Positions 1-6,980 of a stretch of 8,510 bases of DNA are shown here, in pieces. The position numbers were made by a program, and so were the translations under genes. This DNA comes from Hyphomicrobiaceae bacterium UBA4460 (lineage in GTDB: Bacteria; Pseudomonadota; Alphaproteobacteria; Rhizobiales; Methyloligellaceae), in assembly GCA_002390155.1 (NCBI GenBank), contig DGOS01000045.1, positions 1 through 8,510 of the forward strand, read 5' to 3'. The number at the start of each line of letters is the position of its first letter. Within the stretch, counting starts at the first letter, position 1. Under the pieces are notes generated by a model. It was not told the DNA's origin and searched no databases. It saw nothing but the letters and a program-made list of their open reading frames with translations.

Positions 1-731
1 GCGTCCCCGTCAGGTCCGCCGATGACGAAGCGGCCAGTCGGGTTGACGTAGAGCTTGGTCGAACCGTTCATCCAGCCTTTGGGCAGGACGTCTTCGACGA
101 AACCCCGCACGATCTCCTCGATGCGCTCTGAACTTGCAGCCTCGCCGTGCTGGGTCGAGACCACGACGGAGTCGGCGCGCACCGGCTTGCCGTCCTCATA
201 GACCAGCGTCACCTGGCTCTTGGAATCGGGTCCGAGTTCGGGCGTGCGGCCGGCATGACGTGCCTTTGCCATCTCGTCGAGAATGCGATGCGAATAGAAA
301 ATCGGCGCCGGCATGAGCTGCTCGGTCTCGCGGCAGGCATAACCGAACATAATGCCCTGGTCGCCCGCGCCTTCGTCCTTCTCGCTCTCGGCATCGGCAT
401 CCACGCCCATGGCGATGTCGGCCGACTGCTCGTGCAGATAGTTATCGAAGGCGGCGTTCTGCCAGTGGAAGCCGTCCTGCTCGTAGCCGATCTCGCGTAC
501 GGCGTTGCGCGCCGCCGCTTCGATCTTGGCCTTGGTCACGCTTTCCGGCCCGCGGACCTCGCCGGCGAGCACGATCCGGTTTGTGGTGACAAGCGTCTCG
601 CACGCGACCCGGGAGTGCGGATCGGCGTCCAAATAAAGATCTACGACCGCATCGGAAATACGGTCGCACACCTTGTCGGGATGGCCCTCCGACACGGATT
701 CACTGGTGAAGAGATAGCTTCCTCGGGACAC
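1..731 (-). CDS. metK: S-adenosylmethionine synthase (MetK), 3' end cut by window edge
   Basis: MetK makes S-adenosylmethionine from methionine and ATP in the cytoplasm, supplying the cell's methyl donor. The first 243 codons are visible; the C-terminal part lies beyond the left edge. Near the N-terminus is the substrate-binding segment [18 protein letters not shown] (residues 10-27, with H17, D19 and K20). The family signature [11 protein letters not shown] is at 121-131, GPDSKSQV at 168-175 or so, and the [14 protein letters not shown] segment runs up to the cut. The start is taken as GTG at 731 because GGGAG sits 6 nt upstream and the conserved region begins at once. An in-frame TTG at 752 is possible but has a poorer upstream site. 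The gene follows the XRE regulator after about 100 bp on the same strand. Among relatives the next gene is often trmB, but that is outside the window. The family assignment is secure. Confidence 0.97.
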   Translation of the reverse strand, partial: MSRGSYLFTSESVSEGHPDKVCDRISDAVVDLYLDADPHSRVACETLVTTNRIVLAGEVRGPESVTKAKIEAAARNAVREIGYEQDGFHWQNAAFDNYLHEQSADIAMGVDADAESEKDEGAGDQGIMFGYACRETEQLMPAPIFYSHRILDEMAKARHAGRTPELGPDSKSQVTLVYEDGKPVRADSVVVSTQHGEAASSERIEEIVRGFVEDVLPKGWMNGSTKLYVNPTGRFVIGGPDGD

Positions 732-737
732 TGCAAA

Positions 738-742
738 CTCCC
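738..742 (-). promoter_or_regulatory. Ribosome binding site of metK
   Basis: GGGAG lies 6 nt before the GTG at 731 and decides that start over the in-frame TTG 21 nt upstream. The site overlaps the perfect 8-bp palindrome CCAATTGG at 741-748, so part of the Shine-Dalgarno could be occluded by local pairing. That last point is inference. Confidence 0.6.
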
Positions 743-784
743 AATTGGACAAGACGATAGGCCCGGCGGCCAAGATTGGCTCCG

Positions 785-813
785 GTTCTGGCAACGGCGA
801 AGCCGAAGGTCAA
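785..813 (-). promoter_or_regulatory. Weak candidate promoter of metK
   Basis: In the 100-bp gap after the regulator gene the minus strand reads CTTGACC (TTGACC at 813-808), a good -35 match for alphaproteobacterial housekeeping promoters. A 17-nt spacer leads to CAGAAC (790-785), which matches only three of six bases of the -10 consensus. It could give metK its own transcription, but read-through from the regulator's promoter is equally plausible. Small hairpins such as CGGC-ttc-GCCG lie in the spacer and have no T-tract. Confidence 0.2.
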
Positions 814-831
814 GCCCAGAAAACTCGAGAG

Positions 832-1248
832 TTAGCTCGCGCTTCCGCCCGAACCCAAAGCGCGGACAAGATCGACAACGCTCTTGCGGACTTTGGCGTC
901 CGATATCTTGACGAATGCGCGGTTCAGCTCCAGCCCCTCACGGCTATTCAGGAACTCCAGGATAAAGGTCTCCGAGTCAGGCTCAGAGGAGCCCGCCGGT
1001 TGTCCTGCTCCGTCCACATGAGGTGCATCCTCGAAGAAGAATTGCACCGGAACATCGAGGATCTTGGAGATTTGAAACAGGCGGCTCGCTCCGACGCGAT
1101 TCACGCCCTTCTCGTATTTCTGAACCTGCTGAAAAGTGAGTCCCATGCTTTCGCCGAGACGCTCTTGGCTCATGCCGAGTAGCATTCGGCGTAACCGCAC
1201 GCGGCTACCGACGTGCGTGTCAACGGGGTTGGGCTTTTTGCCTGCCAT
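832..1248 (-). CDS. XRE-family helix-turn-helix regulator, PraR/PhrR type
   Basis: A 138-residue cytoplasmic DNA-binding protein. An HTH_3/Cro-CI domain spans about residues 13-70 and carries the characteristic run HVGSRVRLRR, GMSQERLGES and QQVQKYEKGVNRVGASRL, followed by VPVQFFFED. From memory of the family this matches rhizobial PraR (PhrR in Sinorhizobium), a repressor affecting quorum sensing, biofilm and host-interaction genes; which targets it has here cannot be read from sequence. The tail (about 71-138) has a low-complexity linker and then a short probably helical segment ending in LVRALGSGGSAS. The start is supported because the KKPNPVDTHVG leader is typical of the family. The nearest Shine-Dalgarno-like run (GAGG) is unusually far away, about 14 nt, and an A-rich tract sits between. 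A promoter candidate overlaps the upstream lnt stop, and a dyad in the leader may be an autoregulatory operator. Family assignment is firm; orthology to PraR is likely. Confidence 0.9.
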   Translation of the reverse strand: MAGKKPNPVDTHVGSRVRLRRMLLGMSQERLGESMGLTFQQVQKYEKGVNRVGASRLFQISKILDVPVQFFFEDAPHVDGAGQPAGSSEPDSETFILEFLNSREGLELNRAFVKISDAKVRKSVVDLVRALGSGGSAS

Positions 1249-1270
1249 TCGTTTTTTAGAATCCTCATCT

Positions 1271-1301
1271 CAAAAAAGGAAACTTCATCAAAGACTTTTT
1301 G
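1271..1301. promoter_or_regulatory. Imperfect A/T-tract dyad in the leader of the XRE regulator gene
   Basis: CAAAAA (1271-1276) is mirrored by TTTTTG (1296-1301). Allowing a one-base bulge, the arms extend to CAAAAAAG and CTTTTTG, and an inner CTT-TGATG-AAG dyad sits inside. The stretch is AT-rich against GC-rich surroundings and lies between the predicted promoter and the start codon of the regulator gene. It could be an operator for autoregulation or a hairpin in the leader RNA. The repeat is seen; the role is inferred. Confidence 0.3.
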
Positions 1302-1324
1302 GGACCTTCCCCTTCCCACTCTGG

Positions 1325-1353
1325 TTCATAGGGGCGGCTCTTGAGTCCGTCAA
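1325..1353 (-). promoter_or_regulatory. Candidate sigma-70 promoter of the XRE regulator (and perhaps metK)
   Basis: On the minus strand TTGACG (1353-1348) has five of six -35 consensus bases and is preceded by C, as in typical alphaproteobacterial CTTGAC elements. Exactly 17 nt later comes TATGAA (1330-1325), with four of six -10 bases. The -35 overlaps the TGA stop of lnt. Transcription would start near 1318 and give a leader of about 70 nt before the ATG at 1248. This would separate regulator and metK expression from the upstream operon. Confidence 0.45.
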
Positions 1354-2954
1354 GGTTGCAGCGTGCGACGAAAGTACAAGACGATGCAGAGCAAAGCGAA
1401 CAGAACGAAACATAGTACTAAGGTATAATGTTTCTCGCCGAGATGCGGGCCCGCATTGGGTAAAACTGCGTCGATCAGTCCGCGCTCGCCGAGACCGATC
1501 TCGGCGAGAACGCGTCCTTGCGCATCAATCACCGCCGAGATTCCAGTGTTCGCCGCGCGGACCAACGGCAAGCCTTGTTCGACAGCGCGAACTTGCGCTT
1601 GGTGAAAGTGCTGATAAGGCCCGGCGCTCGTGCCAAACCACGCATCGTTGGTGACGTTGAGAAGCCAACCTGGACGCACCCGCGTATCGCCGACTTCGCC
1701 GGGAAAGATGATCTCGTAACAGATAAGCGGACGCATCAATGGTGCGCCGGGAACCTCCAGCAAGCGCGAGCCGGTCCCCTCGCTGAAGCCGCCGCGCACG
1801 CCGGTCATCTGCATGACGCCTAGGCTTTCGAGAAAATCCTGGAACGGCAAATACTCGCCAAATGGCACGAGATGGACCTTGTCGTAAGCTTCACGCACGC
1901 GTCCGTTCTCGTCCAATAGGAGAAGACTATTGTAGACGCGCTCCTCTGACAGGATTGCGTCCGCGTCTCGCTCCTGCACGGCGCGCGCAGCGCCAACCAG
2001 CAGATGTGTCCCTTGCGGCAGTGCGTCGCCGATGGCGGTGAGTGCTTCGGACGTATCGGCAAGAAAGAACGGTAGCGCCGTCTCCGGCCAAATGACGAGG
2101 TCGGTGTCCTCAAGACCCGGAGCGCGCGTAAGCTCGACATAGTCGCCGAAAATCTTCGCGGCATTCTCGGGGCGCCACTTGTCGGCTTGGTCAATATTCG
2201 CTTGGACGATGCGAAGGCGTAAGTCCGTGTCGCCGTCCGTGGTCGCCGCAAGGCGTCGGTCGCCCCAGACATAGCCAAGCCCGAGCAGCACAAGGAGTGT
2301 CGCGGCAACGCCCGCAGCACACTTGCTGCACGTATTTTGCCCACTCCAGGTTGCAGCCGGTGCCGCAAAGAGCGCGACCGCAAGAACACACAACGTGTAC
2401 ACGCCGAGCAGGGCGGCCATTTGCATCAGCGGACCTTCGGGCAACAGCGCATAGCCGATCAGATTCCAAGGGAGTCCGGTGAGGACATGGCCGCGCGCGT
2501 ATTCCGCGAGCCCAAAGGCAATGGCAAGCGCGAAGATGCGGCCCGGTCCCGGCTGCCACAGCGCCATGGCAAGCACGCCGGCCGCCGCATAGAACAACGC
2601 CATGCCGGCGGACAATGCCGTCATCACAAAGGGGATCAGCCAGGCATGCCGCGTCGGCTCCACGAGAAAGGCCTCGGCGAGCCAATACAGCCCGGCAAGA
2701 AAAAATCCGCAGCCGAACCAGAACCCCGTTGCGCCTCCGCACTTCAGACGCGCGCCGCGCGCATCATTGGCGGCGCAGTCGTCGAGCAGCCACACCAAAC
2801 CGCCGAAGCTCAGGAACATCACCGGCCAGGCGTGAACAGGGGCAAAGGCAAGCACGGCAAGCGCGCCGAGCAAAAACGCGAAGCACGCGCGCCGCACGCC
2901 CGCCAATCCGCCGACCCAGGCCGCGGCACCGGACATGACGGTTAGAACGGACAC
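1350..2954 (-). CDS. lnt: Apolipoprotein N-acyltransferase (Lnt)
   Basis: Lnt transfers an acyl chain from phospholipid to the N-terminal cysteine of apolipoproteins, the last step of lipoprotein maturation, on the periplasmic face of the inner membrane. The 534 residues show a hydrophobic multi-span N-terminal half (to about 231), a nitrilase-fold domain (about 245-500), and a final membrane helix (about 510-528). The catalytic triad is visible: E291 in WPETALPFF, K359 in YDKVHLVPFGEY and C412 in ICYEIIFP. LPWNLIGY at 161-168 is also a family hallmark. The start used is GTG at 2954, which abuts the corC TAA at 2957-2955. An ATG at codon 7 (2936) is an alternative; neither has a clear Shine-Dalgarno, suggesting translational coupling to corC. 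About 44 codons from the stop, the mRNA can form a 10-bp perfect hairpin. Function is secure; the exact start is not. Confidence 0.96.
   Translation of the reverse strand: MSVLTVMSGAAAWVGGLAGVRRACFAFLLGALAVLAFAPVHAWPVMFLSFGGLVWLLDDCAANDARGARLKCGGATGFWFGCGFFLAGLYWLAEAFLVEPTRHAWLIPFVMTALSAGMALFYAAAGVLAMALWQPGPGRIFALAIAFGLAEYARGHVLTGLPWNLIGYALLPEGPLMQMAALLGVYTLCVLAVALFAAPAATWSGQNTCSKCAAGVAATLLVLLGLGYVWGDRRLAATTDGDTDLRLRIVQANIDQADKWRPENAAKIFGDYVELTRAPGLEDTDLVIWPETALPFFLADTSEALTAIGDALPQGTHLLVGAARAVQERDADAILSEERVYNSLLLLDENGRVREAYDKVHLVPFGEYLPFQDFLESLGVMQMTGVRGGFSEGTGSRLLEVPGAPLMRPLICYEIIFPGEVGDTRVRPGWLLNVTNDAWFGTSAGPYQHFHQAQVRAVEQGLPLVRAANTGISAVIDAQGRVLAEIGLGERGLIDAVLPNAGPHLGEKHYTLVLCFVLFALLCIVLYFRRTLQP
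1485..1508. repeat. Perfect 10-bp inverted repeat with 4-nt loop inside lnt
   Basis: CTCGCCGAGA (1485-1494) and TCTCGGCGAG (1499-1508) are exact reverse complements separated by CCGA. In the lnt mRNA this gives a 10-bp stem with loop UCGG, coding the LAEIGLGE segment (about residues 483-490). A further copy of CTCGCCGAGA lies at 1434-1443, so an alternative longer-range pairing is possible. The repeat is certain; a function is not, since the same decamer also occurs in pbpC as ordinary coding sequence. Confidence 0.5.
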
Positions 2955-3941
2955 TTAAGGCGCGCTCTGTTCCGGCTCGGCGTCGGTCCCGGTACCGGCG
3001 TTTGCCGGGTCTTTGTCTTTCGGAACATGAACGCGCAGCTTCTTGATGCGCCGCGGATCGGCGTCCAGCACTTCGAACTCGATTCCCGAGGGGTGTGCCA
3101 CGAGCTCGCCGCGTGCCGGAATGCGTCCGGCGATCGAGAACACCACGCCGCCCAGCGTATCGATGTCCTCTTCTTGCTCGTCGGAAACCAGATCGATCTT
3201 GAGATGCTTCTCGAGATCTTCGACAGGCGTGCGCGCATCGCAGATGAGCCCGAGGCGCGGGTCGAGATGGATCAGCGGCTCGTCCTCGACGTCGTGTTCA
3301 TCGGCAATCTCGCCGACGATCTCCTCCACCAGGTCCTCGATCGAGACCAGCCCGTCGGTGCCGCCATACTCGTCGACCACGAGTGCGAGGTGGAGTTGCG
3401 ACGATTGCATCTTCAAAAGAAGATCGAGCACCGACATGGAAGCGGGGACGTAGATCAGCTCACGGGCGATTCTGATCGCACCAACGCTTCGCTTGAGATC
3501 GACTCGGCCGAGGCCGAGTTTGTCGTCTCCGTTGGCCTGCTCGGTGATCCACGACATCAAGTCGCGGATATGAATCATGCCGCGCGGGTCGTCGAGCGTT
3601 TCGCGGTACACGGGCAAGCGCGAATGCTCAGCATCGCGGAACACGCGCATCAGCTCCTCGATGTTGACGCTGTCGTCCACCGCGACGATGTCGGCGCGGG
3701 GCACCATGACGTCCTCGACCGTCAGTGCGCCGAAGTGCAAGATCCTCCGCAACATACTGCGCTCTTGCGGGCTCAGCGTGTCACTCTTGCTGCGCGCCAG
3801 CGCGCTCTCGATCAGCTCGCGCAAGTCCGGCTCTTCGTTAAGGCCGAAGGTCTGCAACAAGCGGGCGAACCACGTCGACTCCTCGTCGTCGGTTTGTGCT
3901 CGCGCGTTCTCAAGCACCCGCTCGGGCGAGGGGTTGCTCAT
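2955..3941 (-). CDS. corC: CorC/TlyC-type CBS-domain protein (YbeX family)
   Basis: A 328-residue soluble protein of the CorC/YbeX family. The N-terminal helical region (to about 70) leads into two CBS domains, roughly 75-135 (starting [12 protein letters not shown], with HSRLPVY at 106-112) and 150-210. Between them and the tail is the hallmark [25 protein letters not shown] (188-212). A CorC_HlyC transporter-associated domain follows (about 225-308). The acidic, proline-containing C-terminal tail looks disordered. There is no DUF21 membrane domain, so this is the short form, not a CNNM-like transporter. The family has been linked to Mg/Co efflux in enterobacteria and YbeX to ribosome homeostasis; older annotations call it hemolysin. 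The start is well fixed: GGAGGTGA 5 nt upstream, and its ATG overlaps the ybeY stop as ATGA. It sits between ybeY and lnt as in E. coli. The precise biochemical role is uncertain. Confidence 0.92.
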   Translation of the reverse strand: MSNPSPERVLENARAQTDDEESTWFARLLQTFGLNEEPDLRELIESALARSKSDTLSPQERSMLRRILHFGALTVEDVMVPRADIVAVDDSVNIEELMRVFRDAEHSRLPVYRETLDDPRGMIHIRDLMSWITEQANGDDKLGLGRVDLKRSVGAIRIARELIYVPASMSVLDLLLKMQSSQLHLALVVDEYGGTDGLVSIEDLVEEIVGEIADEHDVEDEPLIHLDPRLGLICDARTPVEDLEKHLKIDLVSDEQEEDIDTLGGVVFSIAGRIPARGELVAHPSGIEFEVLDADPRRIKKLRVHVPKDKDPANAGTGTDAEPEQSAP

Positions 3942-4477
3942 CGTGTCACCTCCGCGGCGGCCACGCTTGCGTAAGGATCGGCGATCCCAAGCGAGGCTAG
4001 CGCCTGTCTCTCCAGGTCTTCCATCTGCTCGGCTTCAGCATCGTTGCGGTGGTCGAAGCCGAGCAGGTGAAGGACCCCGTGCACGACGAGGTGGGAAACG
4101 TGGTCGGCAAGCGCGATGCCGGTCTCCTCCGCCTCGCGCTGCGTGGTCTCAAAAGCGATTACCACATCGCCAAGCGATCCGTGTTCGCCGGGCGCGTCAC
4201 CTGCGGGAAACGATAGCACGTTTGTCGGCTGGTCCTTGTCACGCCAGTTGCGATTGAGGTCATGCATTTCCGCATCGTCGGTGAGCGTGATGGCCAGTTC
4301 GCAAGGCTCAAGCCGCGCCGGCGGTGCCGCAGTGAATGCGGCATGCGCGGCGAGCGTCACGCTGGGATCGCTGATCGTGCTGTGTTCCCAGGCATCGCCA
4401 TGGCGCACGACTTCGACCGCCAGCGTCGCCGCTTGCGGAGAGTCTTCGCTGTTGCGACTAGGGCCGTCCTCGCTCAT
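3938..4477 (-). CDS. ybeY: Endoribonuclease / rRNA maturation factor YbeY
   Basis: YbeY is a zinc-dependent endoribonuclease acting in 16S rRNA 3'-end maturation, ribosome quality control and, in rhizobia, small-RNA-related regulation. The 179-residue product carries the metal-binding motif [11 protein letters not shown], with H133, H137 and H143 as the three ligands (H-x3-H-x5-H). PTNVLSFP (84-91) is the other conserved block, and [10 protein letters not shown] (102-111) follows. The first 20 or so residues are a variable, polar extension. The ATG at 4477 overlaps the phoH stop (ATGA), and GGGGG sits 6 nt upstream; at the other end its TGA overlaps the corC ATG in the same manner. The phoH-ybeY-corC order is the classic ybeZYX arrangement, consistent with translational coupling. 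No oddity is seen in the catalytic residues. Confidence 0.96.
   Translation of the reverse strand: MSEDGPSRNSEDSPQAATLAVEVVRHGDAWEHSTISDPSVTLAAHAAFTAAPPARLEPCELAITLTDDAEMHDLNRNWRDKDQPTNVLSFPAGDAPGEHGSLGDVVIAFETTQREAEETGIALADHVSHLVVHGVLHLLGFDHRNDAEAEQMEDLERQALASLGIADPYASVAAAEVTR
3946..3953 (-). promoter_or_regulatory. Strong ribosome binding site of corC inside ybeY
   Basis: GGAGGTGA on the minus strand is a near-perfect Shine-Dalgarno; its GGAGG core is 7 nt before the ATG at 3941. It is embedded in the last codons of ybeY and is the best ribosome binding site in the window, which suggests corC translation is driven independently as well as coupled. Confidence 0.75.
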
Positions 4478-5583
4478 CGCTTTCCCCCGCCCTTACGCGG
4501 CTTGGACCGTTTTGAACTCTGGTCCTTGGGGGCGGCCTCGTAGGCCTCGACAATGCGTCCGACGAGTTCGCGGCGCACCACGTCTGCTCTCGAGAAGGCG
4601 ATGTCGTCGATCTCATCGACGCCGTGCAAAATCTCGATGGCGGCGTTCAAGCCGGAATCCTGGCCGGGCGGCAGGTCGACTTGCGTCGGATCGCCCGTCA
4701 CGATCATCTTGCTCTCTTCGCCGAGGCGCGTGAGGAACATCTTGAGTTGCATGGGCGTGCAGTTCTGCGCCTCATCGAGAATGACCATGGCATGGGAGAG
4801 AGTGCGTCCGCGCATGAAGGCAAGCGGCGCAATTTCAATAACGCCGGTCTCGAGCCCGCGCTCGACCCGCTCCGGCGCGAGCACGTCATAGAGCGCATCG
4901 TAAAGCGGACGCAAATAAGGATCGACCTTCTCGCGCATGTCGCCGGGCAGGAACCCGAGCCGCTCGCCGGCCTCGACCGCGGGCCGCGACAGGATCAACC
5001 TATCGCAGCGCCCCGCTTCCAGGCACGCGGCCGCAAACGCCACCGCAAGATATGTCTTGCCGGTACCGGCAGGGCCGGTGGCGAACACCAGGTCGTTGCG
5101 CTGGAGCGATTCGAGGTAGGCGCTCTGTGCCGGCGTGCGCGCGGTGATGAGCCGCTTGCGCGTACGGATCTGCGCGGCGGGAGCCTTCACGTTCGCCTCG
5201 TTGTCGGTTTGGATCGCATGTCGTATGGCGCCGGCCACGTCTCCGGCGCTGATCATCTCTCCTTCAGCCAACCGGGCGTAGAGCTGCTCGAGCACCGATT
5301 TTGCTGCCGCGCACGCCGCGTCCGGGCCGCGTAACGCCACGGCGTTGCCGTTGACCGTCGCTTCGACGCCAAGGCGATCCTCCAACACGGCGAGGTTCGC
5401 GTCATAGTCTCCAAGGAGGTCGCGCACGAGCTGGATATCGTCGAAGTAGACGACCAGGGGCTCTGCGCCTCCATTGGTCTGCGCTTCGAAGCGCCTTACC
5501 GCTGATCCACGCCCGCGCGTCAATGATGTCTTCCGAACACTCGCCTTGTTGGTCAAACGGCTGCCTGAGCTGGCTCGCGCCAT
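4474..5583 (-). CDS. phoH: PhoH family ATPase (YbeZ-type)
   Basis: A cytoplasmic P-loop ATPase of the PhoH/YbeZ family, thought to act in RNA metabolism with YbeY; its exact reaction is unsettled. The product of the longest reading is 369 residues. An N-terminal RNA-binding-like region starts near residue 43 ([19 protein letters not shown]). Walker A is GPAGTGKT (170-177), Walker B VILDEAQN (267-274), and [12 protein letters not shown] (296-307) is a further family hallmark. The C-terminus is a lysine/arginine-rich tail (about 352-369), a possible nucleic-acid contact. The ATG at 5583 makes a 31-bp overlap with miaB and has a weak Shine-Dalgarno. A TTG at 5556 would overlap the miaB stop as TTGA, and another TTG at 5523 follows GGAAGA. 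All three keep the conserved domain intact. It overlaps ybeY by ATGA downstream. Family certain; start uncertain. Confidence 0.94.
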   Translation of the reverse strand: MARASSGSRLTNKASVRKTSLTRGRGSAVRRFEAQTNGGAEPLVVYFDDIQLVRDLLGDYDANLAVLEDRLGVEATVNGNAVALRGPDAACAAAKSVLEQLYARLAEGEMISAGDVAGAIRHAIQTDNEANVKAPAAQIRTRKRLITARTPAQSAYLESLQRNDLVFATGPAGTGKTYLAVAFAAACLEAGRCDRLILSRPAVEAGERLGFLPGDMREKVDPYLRPLYDALYDVLAPERVERGLETGVIEIAPLAFMRGRTLSHAMVILDEAQNCTPMQLKMFLTRLGEESKMIVTGDPTQVDLPPGQDSGLNAAIEILHGVDEIDDIAFSRADVVRRELVGRIVEAYEAAPKDQSSKRSKPRKGGGKR

Positions 5584-6935
5584 TCAAATCTCGATTTCAT
5601 GACACCGCTAAGACTGTTCGGCCCAGCCGCCGAGATGTCAACCTCGGCAATGTGACCTATCAACGATTCCGGGCCGTCCACATGCACGGCTTGGAGATAG
5701 GGTGAACGCCCGGCGATCTGCCCCGGTTTCCGCCCTTTTCCTTCAAAAAGGACGGGCAGTGTGCGGCCCACAATGGCCCGGTCGAAGTCGCGGCGGCTGT
5801 CCTCGATCAGGGCTTGAAGCACAGCAAGGCGCTCTTTCTTGACGGCCTCGGGCACTTGACCCTCAAGGCTCGCTGCGGGCGTGCCGGGCCGCGCGCTATA
5901 CTTAAATGAAAAGGCCTGCGCGAAGCCCACGCGCCGCGCCAATGCCAGCGTGTCCTCGAAGTCCTGATCCGTCTCGCCGGGGAAGCCGACAATAACGTCT
6001 GTGGACAGCGCGAGGTCGGGCCGCGCGGCGCGAATGCGCGCGATCAGCGCCTCGTACTCCTCGGCCGTGTGCTTGCGGTTCATCGCGGCGAGGATTCGGT
6101 CCGAGCCTGATTGATAGGGCAAATGGAGATAGGGCATGAGCGCCGGTTCATCGCCGTACAGGGCGATAAGATCGTCATCCATGTCGTGCGGATGGCTGGT
6201 GGTAAAACGCAAGCGCTCGACGGCCGGGACTTCTGCCAGCCGTTTCAGCAGCCGCGCCAGCGACCACGTCGCGCCGTCCGCCGCTTCGCCGTGATAGGCG
6301 TTGACGTTCTGCCCGAGCAGCGTCACTTCACGCACGCCGCGCGCGGCAAGCCGTTTCACTTCGGCGACGATCTCATCCGGTGTGCGCGAATATTCCGAGC
6401 CGCGCGTATACGGCACCACGCAGAACGTGCAGAACTTGTCGCAGCCCTCCTGTACGGTCACGAACGCGGACACTTGCCGCCTTGCTGTGGTGCGCGGCGG
6501 TAGCGCCGCGAACTTGTCCTCCGCGGGGAACTCGGTCTCGACGGCGCGCTTTCCCGAAGACGAAGCATCGGCCACGAGATCGGCGAGGCGGTGGAGGCTT
6601 TGCGGTCCGACAACGATGTCGACCACGGGCGCGCGCGCAATGATCTCCTCGCCTTCGGCTTGGGCAACGCACCCGGCGACTGCCACCACCGTGTTGCGGC
6701 CTTGTGACTTGCGCGCGTTCTTGCTCTTCCGTATCCGGCCAAGCGCGGAATAAACCTTCTCGGCCGCCTTCTCGCGGATGTGGCAGGTGTTCAAGATCAC
6801 CAGATCCGCATCGCTCATCTCGTCGGTCAGTGCGTAACCGGCAGGCTGAAGCGCCTCGGCCATGCGTTCGGAATCGTACGCATTCATCTGGCAGCCGAAG
6901 GTCTTGATATGGAGCTTCTTAGCGCTTGTCGTCAT
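5553..6935 (-). CDS. miaB: tRNA-2-methylthio-N6-dimethylallyladenosine synthase (MiaB)
   Basis: MiaB is a radical-SAM methylthiotransferase that converts i6A to ms2i6A at position 37 of tRNAs reading UNN codons. The 460 residues show the standard three domains. The N-terminal UPF0004 domain has cluster ligands C15 ([11 protein letters not shown]), C51 (NTCHIREKA) and C89 (AGCVAQAEG). The radical-SAM core has CDKFCTFC (C165, C169, C172) and downstream family motifs LGQNVNAY (207-214), TSHPHD (246-251) and [10 protein letters not shown] (313-322). The C-terminal TRAM domain spans about 385-450. The ATG at 6935 is the only usable start, because an in-frame TAG (the pbpC stop) lies 48 nt upstream with no other initiation codon between; no clear Shine-Dalgarno is present. 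A gap of 45 bp separates it from pbpC, and its end overlaps phoH. Length and all cysteines are as expected for MiaB, not RimO or MtaB. Confidence 0.97.
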   Translation of the reverse strand: MTTSAKKLHIKTFGCQMNAYDSERMAEALQPAGYALTDEMSDADLVILNTCHIREKAAEKVYSALGRIRKSKNARKSQGRNTVVAVAGCVAQAEGEEIIARAPVVDIVVGPQSLHRLADLVADASSSGKRAVETEFPAEDKFAALPPRTTARRQVSAFVTVQEGCDKFCTFCVVPYTRGSEYSRTPDEIVAEVKRLAARGVREVTLLGQNVNAYHGEAADGATWSLARLLKRLAEVPAVERLRFTTSHPHDMDDDLIALYGDEPALMPYLHLPYQSGSDRILAAMNRKHTAEEYEALIARIRAARPDLALSTDVIVGFPGETDQDFEDTLALARRVGFAQAFSFKYSARPGTPAASLEGQVPEAVKKERLAVLQALIEDSRRDFDRAIVGRTLPVLFEGKGRKPGQIAGRSPYLQAVHVDGPESLIGHIAEVDISAAGPNSLSGVMKSRFEWREPAQAAV

Positions 6936-6980
6936 GGGCTGTTTGTTGGGCTCGCGAGCGCATTCGTCAAGGGGTTCCCG

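Noticed and set aside
732..831. SAM-II or SAM/SAH riboswitch upstream of metK
   Set aside because: ATTGGGAG near the start recalls the SAM/SAH end, but the preceding conserved stem and loop could not be recognised and no SAM-II pseudoknot pattern is visible.
147..911. A 254-codon plus-strand open frame opposite metK
   Set aside because: It runs across the metK start, the intergenic gap and the end of the regulator gene on the opposite strand. The minus strand encodes unmistakable MetK, so this is a shadow frame.
1300..1325. Rho-independent terminator after lnt
   Set aside because: The only stem is a 4-bp GGGA-AGG-TCCC, followed by an A-run, not a T-run, on the transcribed strand.
2337..2945. 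A 202-codon plus-strand frame opposite lnt
   Set aside because: It is a composition-driven shadow rich in R, A, G and Q; the minus strand encodes Lnt with its full catalytic triad.
3027..3974. A 315-codon plus-strand open frame opposite corC
   Set aside because: It is antisense to a clearly recognisable CBS-domain protein. Its translation has no recognisable domain and looks like the complement of a GC-rich coding frame.
5058..5071. Perfect 14-bp palindrome TGCCGGTACCGGCA
   Set aside because: It codes the Walker A residues of PhoH (PAGTGK), and the symmetry follows from that constrained protein motif with GC-rich codons.
6936..6980. Promoter for miaB in the short gap after pbpC
   Set aside because: CTTGAC is present, but the element 17 nt downstream (AACAAA) is a poor -10, so the evidence is too thin to list.
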